A stretch of 64,000 nt of DNA from Capsulimonadaceae bacterium (GCA_031292625.1 JARLGU010000011.1:1-64000), one strand, 5' to 3'. Numbered from the stretch's first letter, positions 18,266-29,060 are shown. Numbers and translations: made by a program. Notes: generated from the letters alone by a model not told the origin.

Positions 18266-19291
18266 GTGCCAGTATCGCTTTCGGATGTTGCTGCCAAGGC
18301 TGAGGTTTCAGTGGCGACGGTTTCTCTCGTGCTTAACGGGAAGGCTGTGGGCCGAATACCGGAGACGACGCGTGTTCGCGTCAAGCGGGCGGCATTGGAC
18401 CTCGACTATCACCCTAACCGATACGCAAAGGGACTGCAATCTCGCCAGACCATGAATATCGGCGTCCTGATTCAGGGCCTGCGCAATCCGTACTTCGCCG
18501 AAATTCACGAAATCGTTGAGGATCTCATCTGCGACCATGGATACGAAGTTCTATTCGACTCGGGCCGCCGTATCAATTTCGAGAAAGGCGGCGGCGTAGG
18601 GGGCTGGCCAATAGACGGTATCCTTGCGTGGGCCACATCGTATCAACGGATCAACTCGTCGTCGAGTGAGTCTTCCAACAACATTCCCGTGGTATACGTT
18701 GGATCCCCGCGCACCGACGGCACCGATTTCGTGACGCACAACGCAGAGCAGGGAACCTTACTGGCGCTTGACTATCTTTGGGAGCAAGGCTACCGCAGGA
18801 TCGGCTTCTCTGCTCCGCCCAATATCGAGTATCCCGCACGCGAGTTTCGACGCGAGGCTTACTTGAAATTCTGTGAAGACCGGTCGCTTCGGCCTGATTT
18901 GGTAGACGTTACGCCAATGCTCGAAATGCGCAACCGGTACCAGAGCGGTTACCGTCAGGCAGGATACGAGGCAGGATGCCGCCTCGCGTCAATACCCGCG
19001 AATAGCCGCCCCCAGGCTGTGTTGTGTTACAACGACCTGATTGGGATCGGCATGATGAACGGCGCGTTATCGGAAGGCCTGCGCATCCCGGAAGACGTCG
19101 CGATTGTCGGCTTCGATGGGATCGACGAAGGCAAGTATCAGATCAGGCCACTTACAACCGTTGTAACGCCAGTAGACAAAACGTGCTCGCTTGCGCTGGA
19201 TATCCTGCTTGGGCGAATCAGTGGAAATCTCGAAGAGGCAGCCCAAGGGATCGTTCTGCCAATGACTCTGAGAATCGGTAAGTCCGCTTAA
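18266..19291 (+). CDS. LacI-family transcriptional regulator
   Basis: This 341-aa regulator has the HTH VSLSDVAAKAEVSVATVSLV, the hinge region RVRVKRAALDLDYHPNRYAK and a classic sensor domain (MNIGVLIQGLRNPYFAEI, AVLCYNDLIGIGMMNGALSEG, IPEDVAIVGFDGIDEGKY). The start is GTG 18266 with AAGGA eight bases upstream. A pseudopilin gene and a GH16 enzyme gene follow on the same strand, suggesting a locus for a beta-glucan or galactan. GH16 substrates of this kind are a family-level inference. Confidence 0.9.
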   Translation: MPVSLSDVAAKAEVSVATVSLVLNGKAVGRIPETTRVRVKRAALDLDYHPNRYAKGLQSRQTMNIGVLIQGLRNPYFAEIHEIVEDLICDHGYEVLFDSGRRINFEKGGGVGGWPIDGILAWATSYQRINSSSSESSNNIPVVYVGSPRTDGTDFVTHNAEQGTLLALDYLWEQGYRRIGFSAPPNIEYPAREFRREAYLKFCEDRSLRPDLVDVTPMLEMRNRYQSGYRQAGYEAGCRLASIPANSRPQAVLCYNDLIGIGMMNGALSEGLRIPEDVAIVGFDGIDEGKYQIRPLTTVVTPVDKTCSLALDILLGRISGNLEEAAQGIVLPMTLRIGKSA

Positions 19292-19352
19292 CAAGGCCGT
19301 GCCGGCTCCAACGTGGATTATGCCGGCGGCCAATTTACAAGAGGAATAAACA

Positions 19353-20273
19353 ATGAATAAAGCTAAAGCGTTCACCTTGATTGAATTATTAGTTGTTATT
19401 GCTATTATTGCAATACTCGCTGCAATTCTCTTTCCTGTCTTTGCAACAGCCAGGGAAAAGGCGCGAGCGACCACATGCGCGAGCAATGAGAAGCAGCTTG
19501 GAATTGCGTTCGTCCAATACGCACAGGACTTCGACGAAACGTATCCCTGCAACGGCTTAAATGGCGCTTATGTTGGATGGGACAGCTTAATCAGTCCCTA
19601 TGTTGGGCTAAAAGCAACCTATACCCAGAGCAATGGAACGCCCTTACCCACCTCGTCATTCTTCCAGTGTCCGGACGATGTCCTTGCGCACTACAACAAC
19701 GCAGGCGGCCAATACCAGGCTAATGCGGTGGGCCGAACTTACGCCGAGGCCGCGACAGGCGGCGATGGCGGGTTCGCTCACGCATGTTGGAATCCGTATA
19801 CGACGGGCGTTTGCAGCATAGCGGTGCCCGGCGGATATGTGCTTCCCGGTCGCCAAACCTCCGAGATACCGTCTCCCGCAGCGACCTTCATGCTGGTCGA
19901 GCAACCCAATATGTCGAACTTGTTGGGTAGTTCCGGCGGCAGCTGGTGCTTCGGACCGTTCAACGCGCTCAACACGGCGACAAGCGGGATCAACGCGACG
20001 GCCGGCACCCAGGATTGCGCCGGGCACTTTACAGGGACTCTTTCGTCCAGCTGTACCGTTGCCGGTGACCTGCACGCGCCGCTTCATAGCGGCGGTTGGA
20101 ACTACCTGTACGTCGATGGGCACGTGAAGTGGCAGAACCCTGCTCAGACGTTTGGGAAGCCAGGCACGGGTCCAACGGGGCATTCGCTCAACGGTTACAA
20201 CACGGGCACATGGTGCAATGGAACGTCGGCGGCGCCGTGCGGTCCCTGGACGCTCGACGACAACGACAACTAG
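19353..20273 (+). CDS. DUF1559 pseudopilin-like protein (H-X9-DG)
   Basis: This 306-aa protein begins [20 protein letters not shown], with prepilin-type cleavage before Phe, and continues [24 protein letters not shown]. The C-terminal domain contains H-SGGWNYLYV-DG then HVKWQNPAQTFGKPG. It differs from the DYDETPPDG subgroup in the middle region (LNGAYVGWDSLISPYVGLK). AGAGGA precedes ATG 19353. It is placed 61 bp after a lacI-type gene and is followed by a strong terminator hairpin, so regulator plus pseudopilin are a bicistronic unit. Confidence 0.87.
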   Translation: MNKAKAFTLIELLVVIAIIAILAAILFPVFATAREKARATTCASNEKQLGIAFVQYAQDFDETYPCNGLNGAYVGWDSLISPYVGLKATYTQSNGTPLPTSSFFQCPDDVLAHYNNAGGQYQANAVGRTYAEAATGGDGGFAHACWNPYTTGVCSIAVPGGYVLPGRQTSEIPSPAATFMLVEQPNMSNLLGSSGGSWCFGPFNALNTATSGINATAGTQDCAGHFTGTLSSSCTVAGDLHAPLHSGGWNYLYVDGHVKWQNPAQTFGKPGTGPTGHSLNGYNTGTWCNGTSAAPCGPWTLDDNDN

Positions 20274-20320
20274 GCGAATTGCGCCGCCCGCCGCCAGTTC
20301 GGCGCGCTACGCGCGGCAGC

Positions 20321-20353
20321 CCATCCGTCAAACGCGGAGCATTTGACGGATGG
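20321..20353 (+). terminator. Strong stem-loop after pseudopilin gene
   Basis: CCATCCGTCAAA and TTTGACGGATGG form a perfect 12-bp stem with a 9-nt loop. No T-run is present. It separates the regulator-pseudopilin unit from the GH16 gene. Confidence 0.65.
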
Positions 20354-20515
20354 AGGGGCGATTTGCAGCCGAAGCACGCTTAAAATGGGCACTGTTTCCT
20401 TCGATTGTACCAATTCGCCACCTCATAGGCAAGCAAGAAAACGACAAGGAGACCGAACCGCGCACGCATTAGAACTGTGAGCGCGCCCTCTACCGCACGC
20501 AAAGGATTCACCCGT

Positions 20516-21358
20516 ATGTTCTCGAAGATGATTGCTTGGTCGTTGATACTATCGTCGATGTTCTGCATCGCGCAAGCGACGGCGCAAGCTTGGGGATCTT
20601 TAGTCTGGCAGGAGACCTTTACCGGTTCATCGCTCAACTCGTCGACGTGGAATACGTTCTTCACGAGCAACAACTCGAGTAATTGGCCATGGAATTACGT
20701 TAGCGGCCAGCCCTTGCCAAGCTCAAGCGAAAGCACGGAATACAATCTCGACTACGACTTGGCCTCGAACATCCTGGTGAACAACATGCTTGGCCTCAAA
20801 GCATCGCTTGGGTCATCGGCCGCCGGCTACACATGGACCGGCTCCGTGATTAGCTCCATGCCGGATCCGCAATTCGCCAAGACGACTGGCTACACGTTCG
20901 AAGACAAGTACATCGAGGTGAAGGCGCAGATGCCATGGAGCGCGAACGGCGCTTGGCCCGCCATCTGGTTTCTAGCGGCCCCGGGATCTAGCGGCGCGGA
21001 AATCGACTTGCATGAAGGCGGGTTCTTGGACCACGGCGTGTATCCGGACGATGTCATGGCGTGCAACCTTCACACGTCCGGCAACACCCAGACACTTATC
21101 GACACCGGCGTCGGACTTAGCGCAGGATTCCACCGCTACGGCATGGCTTACAAGCAAGGAACCTACATTAAGTTCTACTTTGATGACGGCCTCGTAGCGA
21201 CATATACCAAGAACGTGCCCAAAGGCAGCTACTTTATCATTATCAATAACAGTATGGGCGCTTCCAGTGCAGCGGGCTGGCACAGCAAGGTTAACGCCGA
21301 TACGCCGAGCACGCTTTGGATGACCGTCAAATCCATTAGCGTCTACAACCTGCAATAA
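20516..21358 (+). CDS. Secreted GH16 endo-glycanase
   Basis: This 280-aa protein is probably an endo-acting beta-glucanase or galactanase (laminarinase/agarase/lichenase class). The N-terminal signal peptide (MIAWSLILSSMFCIAQATAQA) is clear. The mature domain begins LVWQETFTGSSLNSSTW, like other GH16 jelly rolls. The catalytic motif EIDLHE at residues 162-167 fits the GH16 ExDxxE pattern with nucleophile Glu162 and acid/base Glu167. AWPAIWFLAA is the usual strand before it. ATG 20516 with AAAGGA upstream is chosen; an upstream in-frame GTG at 20477 would add 13 residues before the signal peptide. It lies downstream of a lacI-type gene and pseudopilin, presumably in one regulon. Confidence 0.9.
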   Translation: MFSKMIAWSLILSSMFCIAQATAQAWGSLVWQETFTGSSLNSSTWNTFFTSNNSSNWPWNYVSGQPLPSSSESTEYNLDYDLASNILVNNMLGLKASLGSSAAGYTWTGSVISSMPDPQFAKTTGYTFEDKYIEVKAQMPWSANGAWPAIWFLAAPGSSGAEIDLHEGGFLDHGVYPDDVMACNLHTSGNTQTLIDTGVGLSAGFHRYGMAYKQGTYIKFYFDDGLVATYTKNVPKGSYFIIINNSMGASSAAGWHSKVNADTPSTLWMTVKSISVYNLQ

Positions 21359-21429
21359 CCCTTTGGCAAGATAGATTCCGGTTGCGTCGTGCGGCGAGAT
21401 CGAGATCAGCGGATATTACGGAATCAAAG

Positions 21430-21453
21430 AGCCCTGCCGCAACTGGCAGGGCT
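21430..21453 (-). terminator. Terminator downstream of tRNA-Tyr
   Basis: AGCCCTGCC and GGCAGGGCT form a perfect 9-bp stem with a 6-nt loop. On the minus strand it follows the tRNA by about 12 nt and is trailed by CTTTGATTCC. It could also stop transcripts from the GH16 gene. Confidence 0.7.
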
Positions 21454-21465
21454 CCATAGACGAAT

Positions 21466-21551
21466 TGGTGGGCCGAGCAAGATTCGAACTTGCGTAGGCT
21501 TGCGCCGACGATTTTACAGACCGCCTCCTTTAGCCACTCGGACATCGACCC
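21466..21551 (-). tRNA. tRNA-Tyr (GTA)
   Basis: An 86-nt class II tRNA. The acceptor stem GGGTCGA pairs with TCGGCCC (one G-T pair). The anticodon loop CTGTAAA has anticodon GTA at 21515-21517. A long variable arm is present, the T-loop TTCGAAT is intact, and the CCA end is encoded at 21466-21468. Confidence 0.95.
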
Positions 21552-21666
21552 ATGCTATTCAGTTGTACTTGCCACCGTGGCGCGGAGCGGAAAACCGTAG
21601 CTTCGCGAAACCGATCGCAGAGCGGTCGCCGGAAGCAAGCAGCTCCCCTTGGCTAGCGCGGACACT

Positions 21667-21695
21667 ATATTACCCTAGGAAAGGACGCTTTGCAA
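21667..21695 (-). promoter_or_regulatory. Promoter candidate for tRNA-Tyr
   Basis: On the minus strand TTGCAA (21690-21695), a 17-bp spacer and TAATAT (21667-21672) lie about 115 bp upstream of the tRNA. The remaining stretch from 21552 to 21949 holds no recognisable gene. Confidence 0.45.
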
Positions 21696-21949
21696 GCCTT
21701 TTGCGTTAACTTCGGGCGTAATCGCAGATCGGAATTTCGGGAGCTGTCATCGCGGACCTGATGGAGCGTAAGAGCAGAGAAATCCGCCGCCGTGCGACGC
21801 GGAAACGCCCGCGCGCTCCATACAAAACGTTGCCCCCCCGCCGATACGGCGCCCCAAGTGGCGATCGCTCTCCTTCCTTCGTCGTTGCGATAGCTCCGCG
21901 CCGCGCGCCGGCAAACTGGCGACATGCACCGTGAGATTATGAGCGCCTG

Positions 21950-24157
21950 TTACGCCTCGATGATCTCCCACGAGACGTTATCGCCAACCACGGCGATATT
22001 GCCGTCCCTGATGCTCACGAGCGCAAGTTCGCCGCCCTTCAAGCGAAGCAGACGTCTGTCCGCCTCGACAATTCCGTCGAGACGCCGCCCGTCTCTGGCA
22101 ACGATTACGACGACGATTTCGGCGCTCGATCGATAGGCCCTCCAGAGCGCCGCATCGCAATGACAGCGGATCGGCGCACGCAACCATGGCTCGATGGCGT
22201 CGATCAGCCGTGCACGCGGGTCGAGGTCGCTCAAATACACGACGCGGCCGTTCAACGATGCAACCCCGTGCGCTTCTCCCTCAACCGAACGAAGCGGAGA
22301 GCCTGCATACGAATCGAGCGGCGCGACGCAGTCCAAGGCGTCCGCGCGCCGGTTGGGCAACTGGTAGCGGCTCCTAATACTGTCCAGATATTCGTCAAGG
22401 CCAATAGCCCGGTCCAACCCGGCCAATGAGCGGAATTCCTCCGCGAGATCCCGCCCATCCGTCGCGATTGCTGGCGGCGGCCCGGTAAAGACGATGCGGC
22501 CTCCCGCTGCGGCGAATGCCTGACAAGTGCGCCACGCGGAATCGGGGAGAACTGCCGCGTACGGCAAAATGAGCACGCGATAGCGCCCCAACACGTTCAC
22601 GAGATCGTCGCCGTCTATCGTCGAAGCGGCCAGCAGGCGGCTGTCAACGAAATCGAAAGCGATGTTCCTGAGCGTGAACTCGTGCGCCAAATTCATGACG
22701 CACGTCTTATGGGCGTTCGCGATCGCCGCATCGTTCAGCGCTGCAACGCCCTCCCAGCCGTGCCAAACAGCCACGTCGACCACCGGCGTTAGCCCATGCA
22801 ATCGCTCCTGAACGGCATCGTGCCGAAGCGCGGAGCTCTTCATTTCGCTCCACGTGTAGTGACTTGGGAGATGGCACGTATCCGCGCTATCGCCGCTCCA
22901 AATGTTGAACCAACAGACGTTAAACAGCGACATGAGTCTCGAGTGGTACCGCACGAGCGCATTCGTCGGCTTCCAATGCCATGTGTTTACTTCCGCCTCG
23001 CCCGAAGGCGAGAGGCGACCGAGAGCGCTGGCGAGCGCGTACACATAAGACACAGCCTTTTCGTCCCACCAACAGCAATCCGTATATCCAGCATCCATGC
23101 TGTCGCCAAGCCGGAAGTAATCGACCGCGCCCGCACGGTAATCGTTGATTCCGCCCTCGCCCTGCCACGTATGGTGCGTCCCGAGAAGGCAGTTGTCGCC
23201 GAAGAACGAGCGAGCCTGCGCCACGACTGCGGCCTGCGCCTCGAGAAGGCCCTGATTGAGCGTGTCGTAGTAGTCCAACCGTACGCGCACCGCCTCTGGA
23301 GTTGCGGCAGGCCAGTCTAGTAGGTAAGCGCGATCGGCCAAAGCGTAGCCGTTGCGCGCCGCGAACGCCTTCGCGAACCACTCGCCATACCGGTAGCAAT
23401 CCCAATTTCCGCTAACCGCGGGTTCATCCCAGCCGACGCCCGCAAGCGGGACGCTACGATAGGCGTTCAGCAGGTCCGCGTAATACTGACGAAAGCCCGG
23501 CGCCCAAAAGTCGGGAAGGAGAATGTCGTCGAAACGCGCGTACAAAAGGATTTCACCATCGGAAGCCCCGTCGCAATGGCCATCGATCCGGCAGACAAAA
23601 CGCGGCGTACACGGAAAGCCGTCTCTGAACGGCTGGCTCGCCCGCGTGTCTCCCTCGGCGTACATCTGAGTTTCCCACAATACCTGTGTTTGCAAGCCGC
23701 GCAATGGCGTCACGGAGTCTCCGCGACGCACGAACGCGCACTCGATCCCCGCCCAAACCGGCATTTTCGCTTCGACGCGCGGCGCGGGAACGCTGACGGA
23801 AAACTGACCGCGAACGACCCTGCCTTGAACCGGCACAAGGCGCGCGCTCGTCGAACCGGGATACATCCGCGCCATTTCGCCGACGACGGGGTGCGTGTGC
23901 GGCTCACAGTCCAACACCAGTCGCACACCCGCGGACACGGCGGCATGCGCGCCGGCGCTCACCGCGGCGACGACCTCCGGCGATAGATGCGTGTAGTTAG
24001 TGTTGCGAAGCATCACGCGGATAATCTTGTATCCGGCTTCCGCCAACTCGTTGACGCCAGACACAATCCTGCGCGGATCTTGAATGCTGGGCTCGTTAAG
24101 CCAATAGCCCATGCCCTGGCCCCGACGCGATTTTACCGGGATGCGATCTTCATTCAC
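21950..24157 (-). CDS. Large putative glycoside hydrolase (TIM barrel plus amidotransferase-like domain)
   Basis: This protein of about 735 aa starts at GTG 24157 (NEDRIPVKSRRGQG). The open frame continues upstream, but that part overlaps the methyltransferase gene and is a shadow. The N-terminal two thirds look like a GH-A type barrel: GYWLNEPSIQDPRRIV, AGVGWDEPAVSGNWDCYRYG with a candidate catalytic Glu in WDEP, and LLGTHHTWQGEGGINDY. The last third (VLGRYRVLILPYAAVLPDSA, FAAAGGRIVFTGPPPA) resembles the trimerisation/glutamine-amidotransferase-like domain of GH42 beta-galactosidases. No signal peptide is apparent. It lies 109 bp downstream of the ArsR-methyltransferase gene. Family and substrate are uncertain. 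Confidence 0.6.
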   Translation of the reverse strand: MNEDRIPVKSRRGQGMGYWLNEPSIQDPRRIVSGVNELAEAGYKIIRVMLRNTNYTHLSPEVVAAVSAGAHAAVSAGVRLVLDCEPHTHPVVGEMARMYPGSTSARLVPVQGRVVRGQFSVSVPAPRVEAKMPVWAGIECAFVRRGDSVTPLRGLQTQVLWETQMYAEGDTRASQPFRDGFPCTPRFVCRIDGHCDGASDGEILLYARFDDILLPDFWAPGFRQYYADLLNAYRSVPLAGVGWDEPAVSGNWDCYRYGEWFAKAFAARNGYALADRAYLLDWPAATPEAVRVRLDYYDTLNQGLLEAQAAVVAQARSFFGDNCLLGTHHTWQGEGGINDYRAGAVDYFRLGDSMDAGYTDCCWWDEKAVSYVYALASALGRLSPSGEAEVNTWHWKPTNALVRYHSRLMSLFNVCWFNIWSGDSADTCHLPSHYTWSEMKSSALRHDAVQERLHGLTPVVDVAVWHGWEGVAALNDAAIANAHKTCVMNLAHEFTLRNIAFDFVDSRLLAASTIDGDDLVNVLGRYRVLILPYAAVLPDSAWRTCQAFAAAGGRIVFTGPPPAIATDGRDLAEEFRSLAGLDRAIGLDEYLDSIRSRYQLPNRRADALDCVAPLDSYAGSPLRSVEGEAHGVASLNGRVVYLSDLDPRARLIDAIEPWLRAPIRCHCDAALWRAYRSSAEIVVVIVARDGRRLDGIVEADRRLLRLKGGELALVSIRDGNIAVVGDNVSWEIIEA

Positions 24158-24266
24158 GAAATATGTACTCTCCTCGCCGTGGATCTGCAAGCAATGATAC
24201 TCCGCCGAACAAAGAATAGCGCCTGCCGCTCCACGAAATAGTACGTTCGCCTGGAACAAGCCACGT

Positions 24267-25211
24267 TCACTCGTCTCGGAAGACGCCGCTCTTGACGCCG
24301 ATTGCAAGAACCGTCTTGAAATACGGCGGTTCCTCTTCGCGAAACACGACGCACACCTCGGGATCGTCAAACTCCTCCGCACGCAGCAGCCGCAAAAGCT
24401 CGGGCTGCGAAAAGCCCAGCCAGACGTCTGCGTACATCTCGCGCGCCGCATCGAAATCGTGTTTGAGCAGGTCCAGGATGACGATCCGGCCGCCGGGCCG
24501 CAAGATGCGCCGCGCCTCGCGAATCGCTCTTTCCGGACGGGCGACATGGTGCAAACTGTGATGCAGCAGCGCGACGTCCACGCTTTCATCGTCGATCGGC
24601 GGACGCTCGATCTCGCCGATCCTGTACTCGAAGTTCTCGACTCCCGTCCGCGATGCAACTCCTTGCGCGTACTCAGCCATCTTGACGGATGCGTCCACGG
24701 CAATGACGCGCTTCGCGCGCTGCGCGAGTAAGAGCGACAACGCCCCTTCGCCCGCGCCAAGATCCGCGATGACGAGCGGCGGCAAAAGCCGCAGGAGCAT
24801 CTCCGAAAACGCCTTCCAGCTTCGCCCAGGCAAATAGTCTCGCCCCAACCTCCCGGCAATCTCATCAAAATACGTGGTCAGCTTGTCGCGGCGGCGTGCG
24901 AGCACAAGCGCGAGACCAGCCTCATCGTCAGCGGCCTCGGGGATCTCCGGCGCACTCTTTTCAAGCACTTCGGTAAGGAGCTCAGCCACGCCGGACGGGT
25001 TCGACGCACGGTAGATGCTGCGCTGCCCGGAGCGCCGCGTCTCGACGAGCCCGGCCTGCCGCAATTGCGAAAGCTGCATGGATATCGCGCTCTGCCCCAT
25101 CCCAAGGATCTCCTGCAACTCGGCAACGCTCAAGTCTTCTTCGCGTAAGAGACGCAAAATCCGAACGCGCCCACGATCGCTCAGCAGTCGCAAAATTTTG
25201 AAGACGTCCAT
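24267..25211 (-). CDS. ArsR-type regulator fused to a SAM-dependent methyltransferase
   Basis: In this 314-aa protein residues 1-90 form a winged HTH of the ArsR family (LLREEDLSVAELQEILGMGQ, SAISMQLSQLRQAGLVETRR). Residues 140-314 form a class I methyltransferase with motif I VIADLGAGEGALSLLL (147-162) and a post-I acidic strand VIAVDAS. ArsR-methyltransferase fusions near ahcY are thought to sense S-adenosylhomocysteine or SAM and control the methyl cycle (SahR-like). That fits this gene, which is divergent from ahcY with an inverted-repeat operator between them. Whether the domain methylates anything or only senses ligand is unknown. No Cys metal site of classical ArsR is visible. Confidence 0.85.
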   Translation of the reverse strand: MDVFKILRLLSDRGRVRILRLLREEDLSVAELQEILGMGQSAISMQLSQLRQAGLVETRRSGQRSIYRASNPSGVAELLTEVLEKSAPEIPEAADDEAGLALVLARRRDKLTTYFDEIAGRLGRDYLPGRSWKAFSEMLLRLLPPLVIADLGAGEGALSLLLAQRAKRVIAVDASVKMAEYAQGVASRTGVENFEYRIGEIERPPIDDESVDVALLHHSLHHVARPERAIREARRILRPGGRIVILDLLKHDFDAAREMYADVWLGFSQPELLRLLRAEEFDDPEVCVVFREEEPPYFKTVLAIGVKSGVFRDE

Positions 25212-25235
25212 AAAGTTATTATGCCCAACCGATAT

Positions 25236-25272
25236 ATCAAAATATATTGATCTATTGATACTATGGTAAAAT
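25236..25272 (+). promoter_or_regulatory. ArsR-type operator overlapping the ahcY promoter
   Basis: ATCAA-N6-TTGAT (25236-25251) is a perfect palindromic site in the 80-bp divergent region, with a further TTGAT half-site at 25255-25259. TAAAAT (25267-25272) is the likely ahcY -10, so the operator would cover its -35 area. The AAGGAGGAG ribosome site follows at 25278-25286. The fused ArsR regulator is the natural binder (inference). Confidence 0.65.
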
Positions 25273-25291
25273 AGCGCAAGGAGGAGCTAAC

Positions 25292-26722
25292 ATGACTTCT
25301 GTTTTGACACAGCCGTCGACAACGCCTTACAAGGTGGCCGACATTCATCTAAGCGACTGGGGCCGCAAAGAGATTTCCGTCGCCGAGCACGAGATGCCGG
25401 GCCTGATGTCCATTCGGCGCAAGTATGCCCCTGGCAAGCCGCTCGCGGGCGTGCGCATCACCGGCTCGCTTCACATGACCATCCAGACGGCGGTGCTCAT
25501 TGAGACTCTCGTCGAGCTCGGTGCAAGCGTTCGCTGGGCGAGCTGCAACATTTTTTCAACCCAGGACCATGCTGCGGCCGCAATCGCGCAGGCCGGCGTC
25601 CCCGTGTTCGCATGGAAGGGCGAGTCGCTTGAAGAGTACTGGTGGTGCACCTATCAGGCGCTCAGCCATCCGGGCGGCAGGGGTCCGCAACTGGTCGTCG
25701 ATGACGGCGGCGACGTCACCCTTCTGCTCCACAAGGGCTACGAGCTCGAAAACGGCAGCGACTGGGTCAATACGAAGTCTGACAGCCATGAGGAGGACGT
25801 CATCAAAGGGCTCCTGAAGAGCGTACACGCCGAGGATCCCAAGCGCTGGCACGATATCGTCGCGGAATGGCGCGGCGTATCCGAAGAGACGACCACGGGC
25901 GTTCACCGCCTGTACAAAATGCAGCAAGAAGGCGCTCTTCTAGTTCCGGCGATCAATGTCAACGACTCGGTTACCTAGTCGAAGTTCGACTACCTTTACG
26001 GCTGCCGCGAATCGCTCGCGGACGGCATCAAGCGCGCAACGGACGTCATGATGGCCGGCAAGGTCGCGGTCGTCTGCGGCTATGGCGATGTCGGCAAGGG
26101 CTCGGCGCAGTCCCTGCGCGGCATGGGCGCGCGGGTGATTGTCACCGAAGTCGACCCAATCAACGCTCTGCAAGCTGCGATGGAAGGGTACGAGGTCAAG
26201 ACGATCGAGGACACGCTCGGCGTCGGCGACATCTATGTCACATGTACCGGCAACGTGGACATCATTACGCTGGAGTCGATCGCGGGGATGAAGGATCAGG
26301 CAATTGTCTGCAACATCGGCCATTTCGACAACGAAATCCAGGTCGACCGGCTCAATCAGGCTCCCGGAGTCGTCCGCATGAACATCAAGCCCCAGGTCGA
26401 CATGTTTACATTCCCCGACGGTCACAGCATCTACTTGCTCGCCGAGGGACGCCTCGTCAATCTCGGTTGCGCAACCGGTCACCCGAGCTTCGTGATGTCC
26501 AACAGCTTTGCGAACCAGACACTCGCACAAATCGATCTGTGGCGCAAGAAGGACGAGTACGCGGTAGGCGTTTACACGTTGCCGAAGTACCTGGACGAAG
26601 AGGTCGCCAGGCTTCACCTGGAAAAGATCGGCGTCAAGCTTACCACGTTGACGCAAAGGCAGGCCGACTATATCGGCGTCCCAGTCGAAGGACCGTACAA
26701 ACCGGACAGCTATCGGTACTAA
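25292..26722 (+). pseudogene. ahcY: S-adenosylhomocysteine hydrolase with in-frame amber codon
   Basis: The gene encodes an enzyme that splits S-adenosylhomocysteine into adenosine and homocysteine using bound NAD. Both halves are well conserved in one reading frame: an N-terminal part ending AINVNDSVT and a C-terminal part with the NAD motif [19 protein letters not shown], ending PYKPDSYRY. Codon 229 (25976-25978) is TAG where the family has Lys (DSVT-K-SKFDN), the catalytic lysine equivalent to human Lys186. The nearby active-site Asn (Asn191) is also changed to Tyr (25991-25993, FDYLYG), while the Asp is kept. Each change is a single A-to-T substitution. Other genes here use TAG as a normal stop. 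It could be a young pseudogene, a sequencing or assembly error, or recoding. Full length would be 476 codons. Confidence 0.9.
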
Positions 26723-26775
26723 GCGGTCATCGACCGATTTTAAGCCGATCGATTGAGCGACGTAACAGAACGGCG

Positions 26776-27066
26776 TTACGAAGGATCAGCTTCCGAGGAG
26801 GCTGGTCCTTCGCCCTCCGGCGACGCCCCTCCCTCTTTACGTTCTCCCGAAAAATCGAGGTGCGTCGGTCGATCCTCCGGCGTGGCCTCAATTGCCCGCT
26901 TGATTTCCTCGAACCGAGCCAGAATCACCGTTTCCGTTCCGACAGCCAGCGTGATCGGGCGCGTCGGCCCCATGACATGAATGTCACTGTTTGCGCCGTT
27001 AAGCTGAACCTTGATCTCCGCAACGCCAGACACTAAAACGATTGAGTTGCGCGTATAAATCCACAT
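26776..27066 (-). CDS. Small hypothetical protein
   Basis: A 96-aa protein of unknown function. The first 60 residues look like a beta-rich domain (MWIYTRNSIVLVSGVAEIKV, PITLAVGTETVILARFEEIK). The last 30 are acidic and disordered (ASPEGEGPASSEADPS). The start at ATG 27066 is chosen because a clear promoter lies just upstream (27098-27126), so the ATG of a longer frame at 27126 falls inside that promoter. It is convergent with ahcY. No family was recognised. Confidence 0.5.
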   Translation of the reverse strand: MWIYTRNSIVLVSGVAEIKVQLNGANSDIHVMGPTRPITLAVGTETVILARFEEIKRAIEATPEDRPTHLDFSGERKEGGASPEGEGPASSEADPS

Positions 27067-27097
27067 AGAATATGTATAACTCCCGGCTGATAAGCGC

Positions 27098-27126
27098 AGT
27101 ATATCAGCATTCAGTCGAATGTGCAA
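27098..27126 (-). promoter_or_regulatory. Promoter of the small hypothetical gene
   Basis: On the minus strand TTGCAC (27121-27126), a 17-bp spacer and TATACT (27098-27103). The start of transcription is expected near 27091, about 25 nt before the chosen ATG. Confidence 0.65.
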
Positions 27127-27260
27127 GCAAAAGCCGCCCCTGATCTCAAACGAATGCTAACGATTGTAACTGCGCACACGCGCACCAAGGACAAGTCGGT
27201 GCGGAGGCAACCTTGCAGGGAGTGCTCCGCAGCATTGCACCGCCCCGCCCGAAACGCGGA

Positions 27261-27303
27261 CAGCCCCCGCGACGCCGTGGTTGGACACGGGGCGCGGGGG
27301 CTG
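27261..27303 (-). terminator. Terminator-like hairpin after groEL
   Basis: CAGCCCCCGCG and CGCGGGGGCTG form an 11-bp perfect stem around a 21-nt loop, 32 bp after the groEL stop. The rest of the gap from 27127 to 27334 has no visible feature. Confidence 0.65.
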
Positions 27304-27334
27304 CTGAACGTTCACGCGGCGAGGCGCGGAGGGC

Positions 27335-28993
<1,659 letters not shown>

Positions 28994-29060
28994 TCAAATG
29001 CGCGCCGTAAAACACGGCGCCTGAAACCTTACTTGTAAGCGTAACGGCCTAACCGGCAGC

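Noticed and set aside
24158-24868. A 972-codon open frame joining the hydrolase-like gene with sequence across the methyltransferase
   Set aside because: The extra 5' part is an alternative frame of the ArsR-methyltransferase gene, which has clear motifs; the hydrolase-like gene is started at GTG 24157.
25212-25291. SAM/SAH riboswitch upstream of ahcY
   Set aside because: The gap is only 80 bp, AT-rich and dominated by the palindromic operator; no riboswitch-like helices are present.
25976-25978. Pyrrolysine or genome-wide TAG reassignment at the ahcY amber codon
   Set aside because: TAG is the normal stop of several other genes in the window, and no pyrrolysine genes are seen here. Kept only as a remote option.
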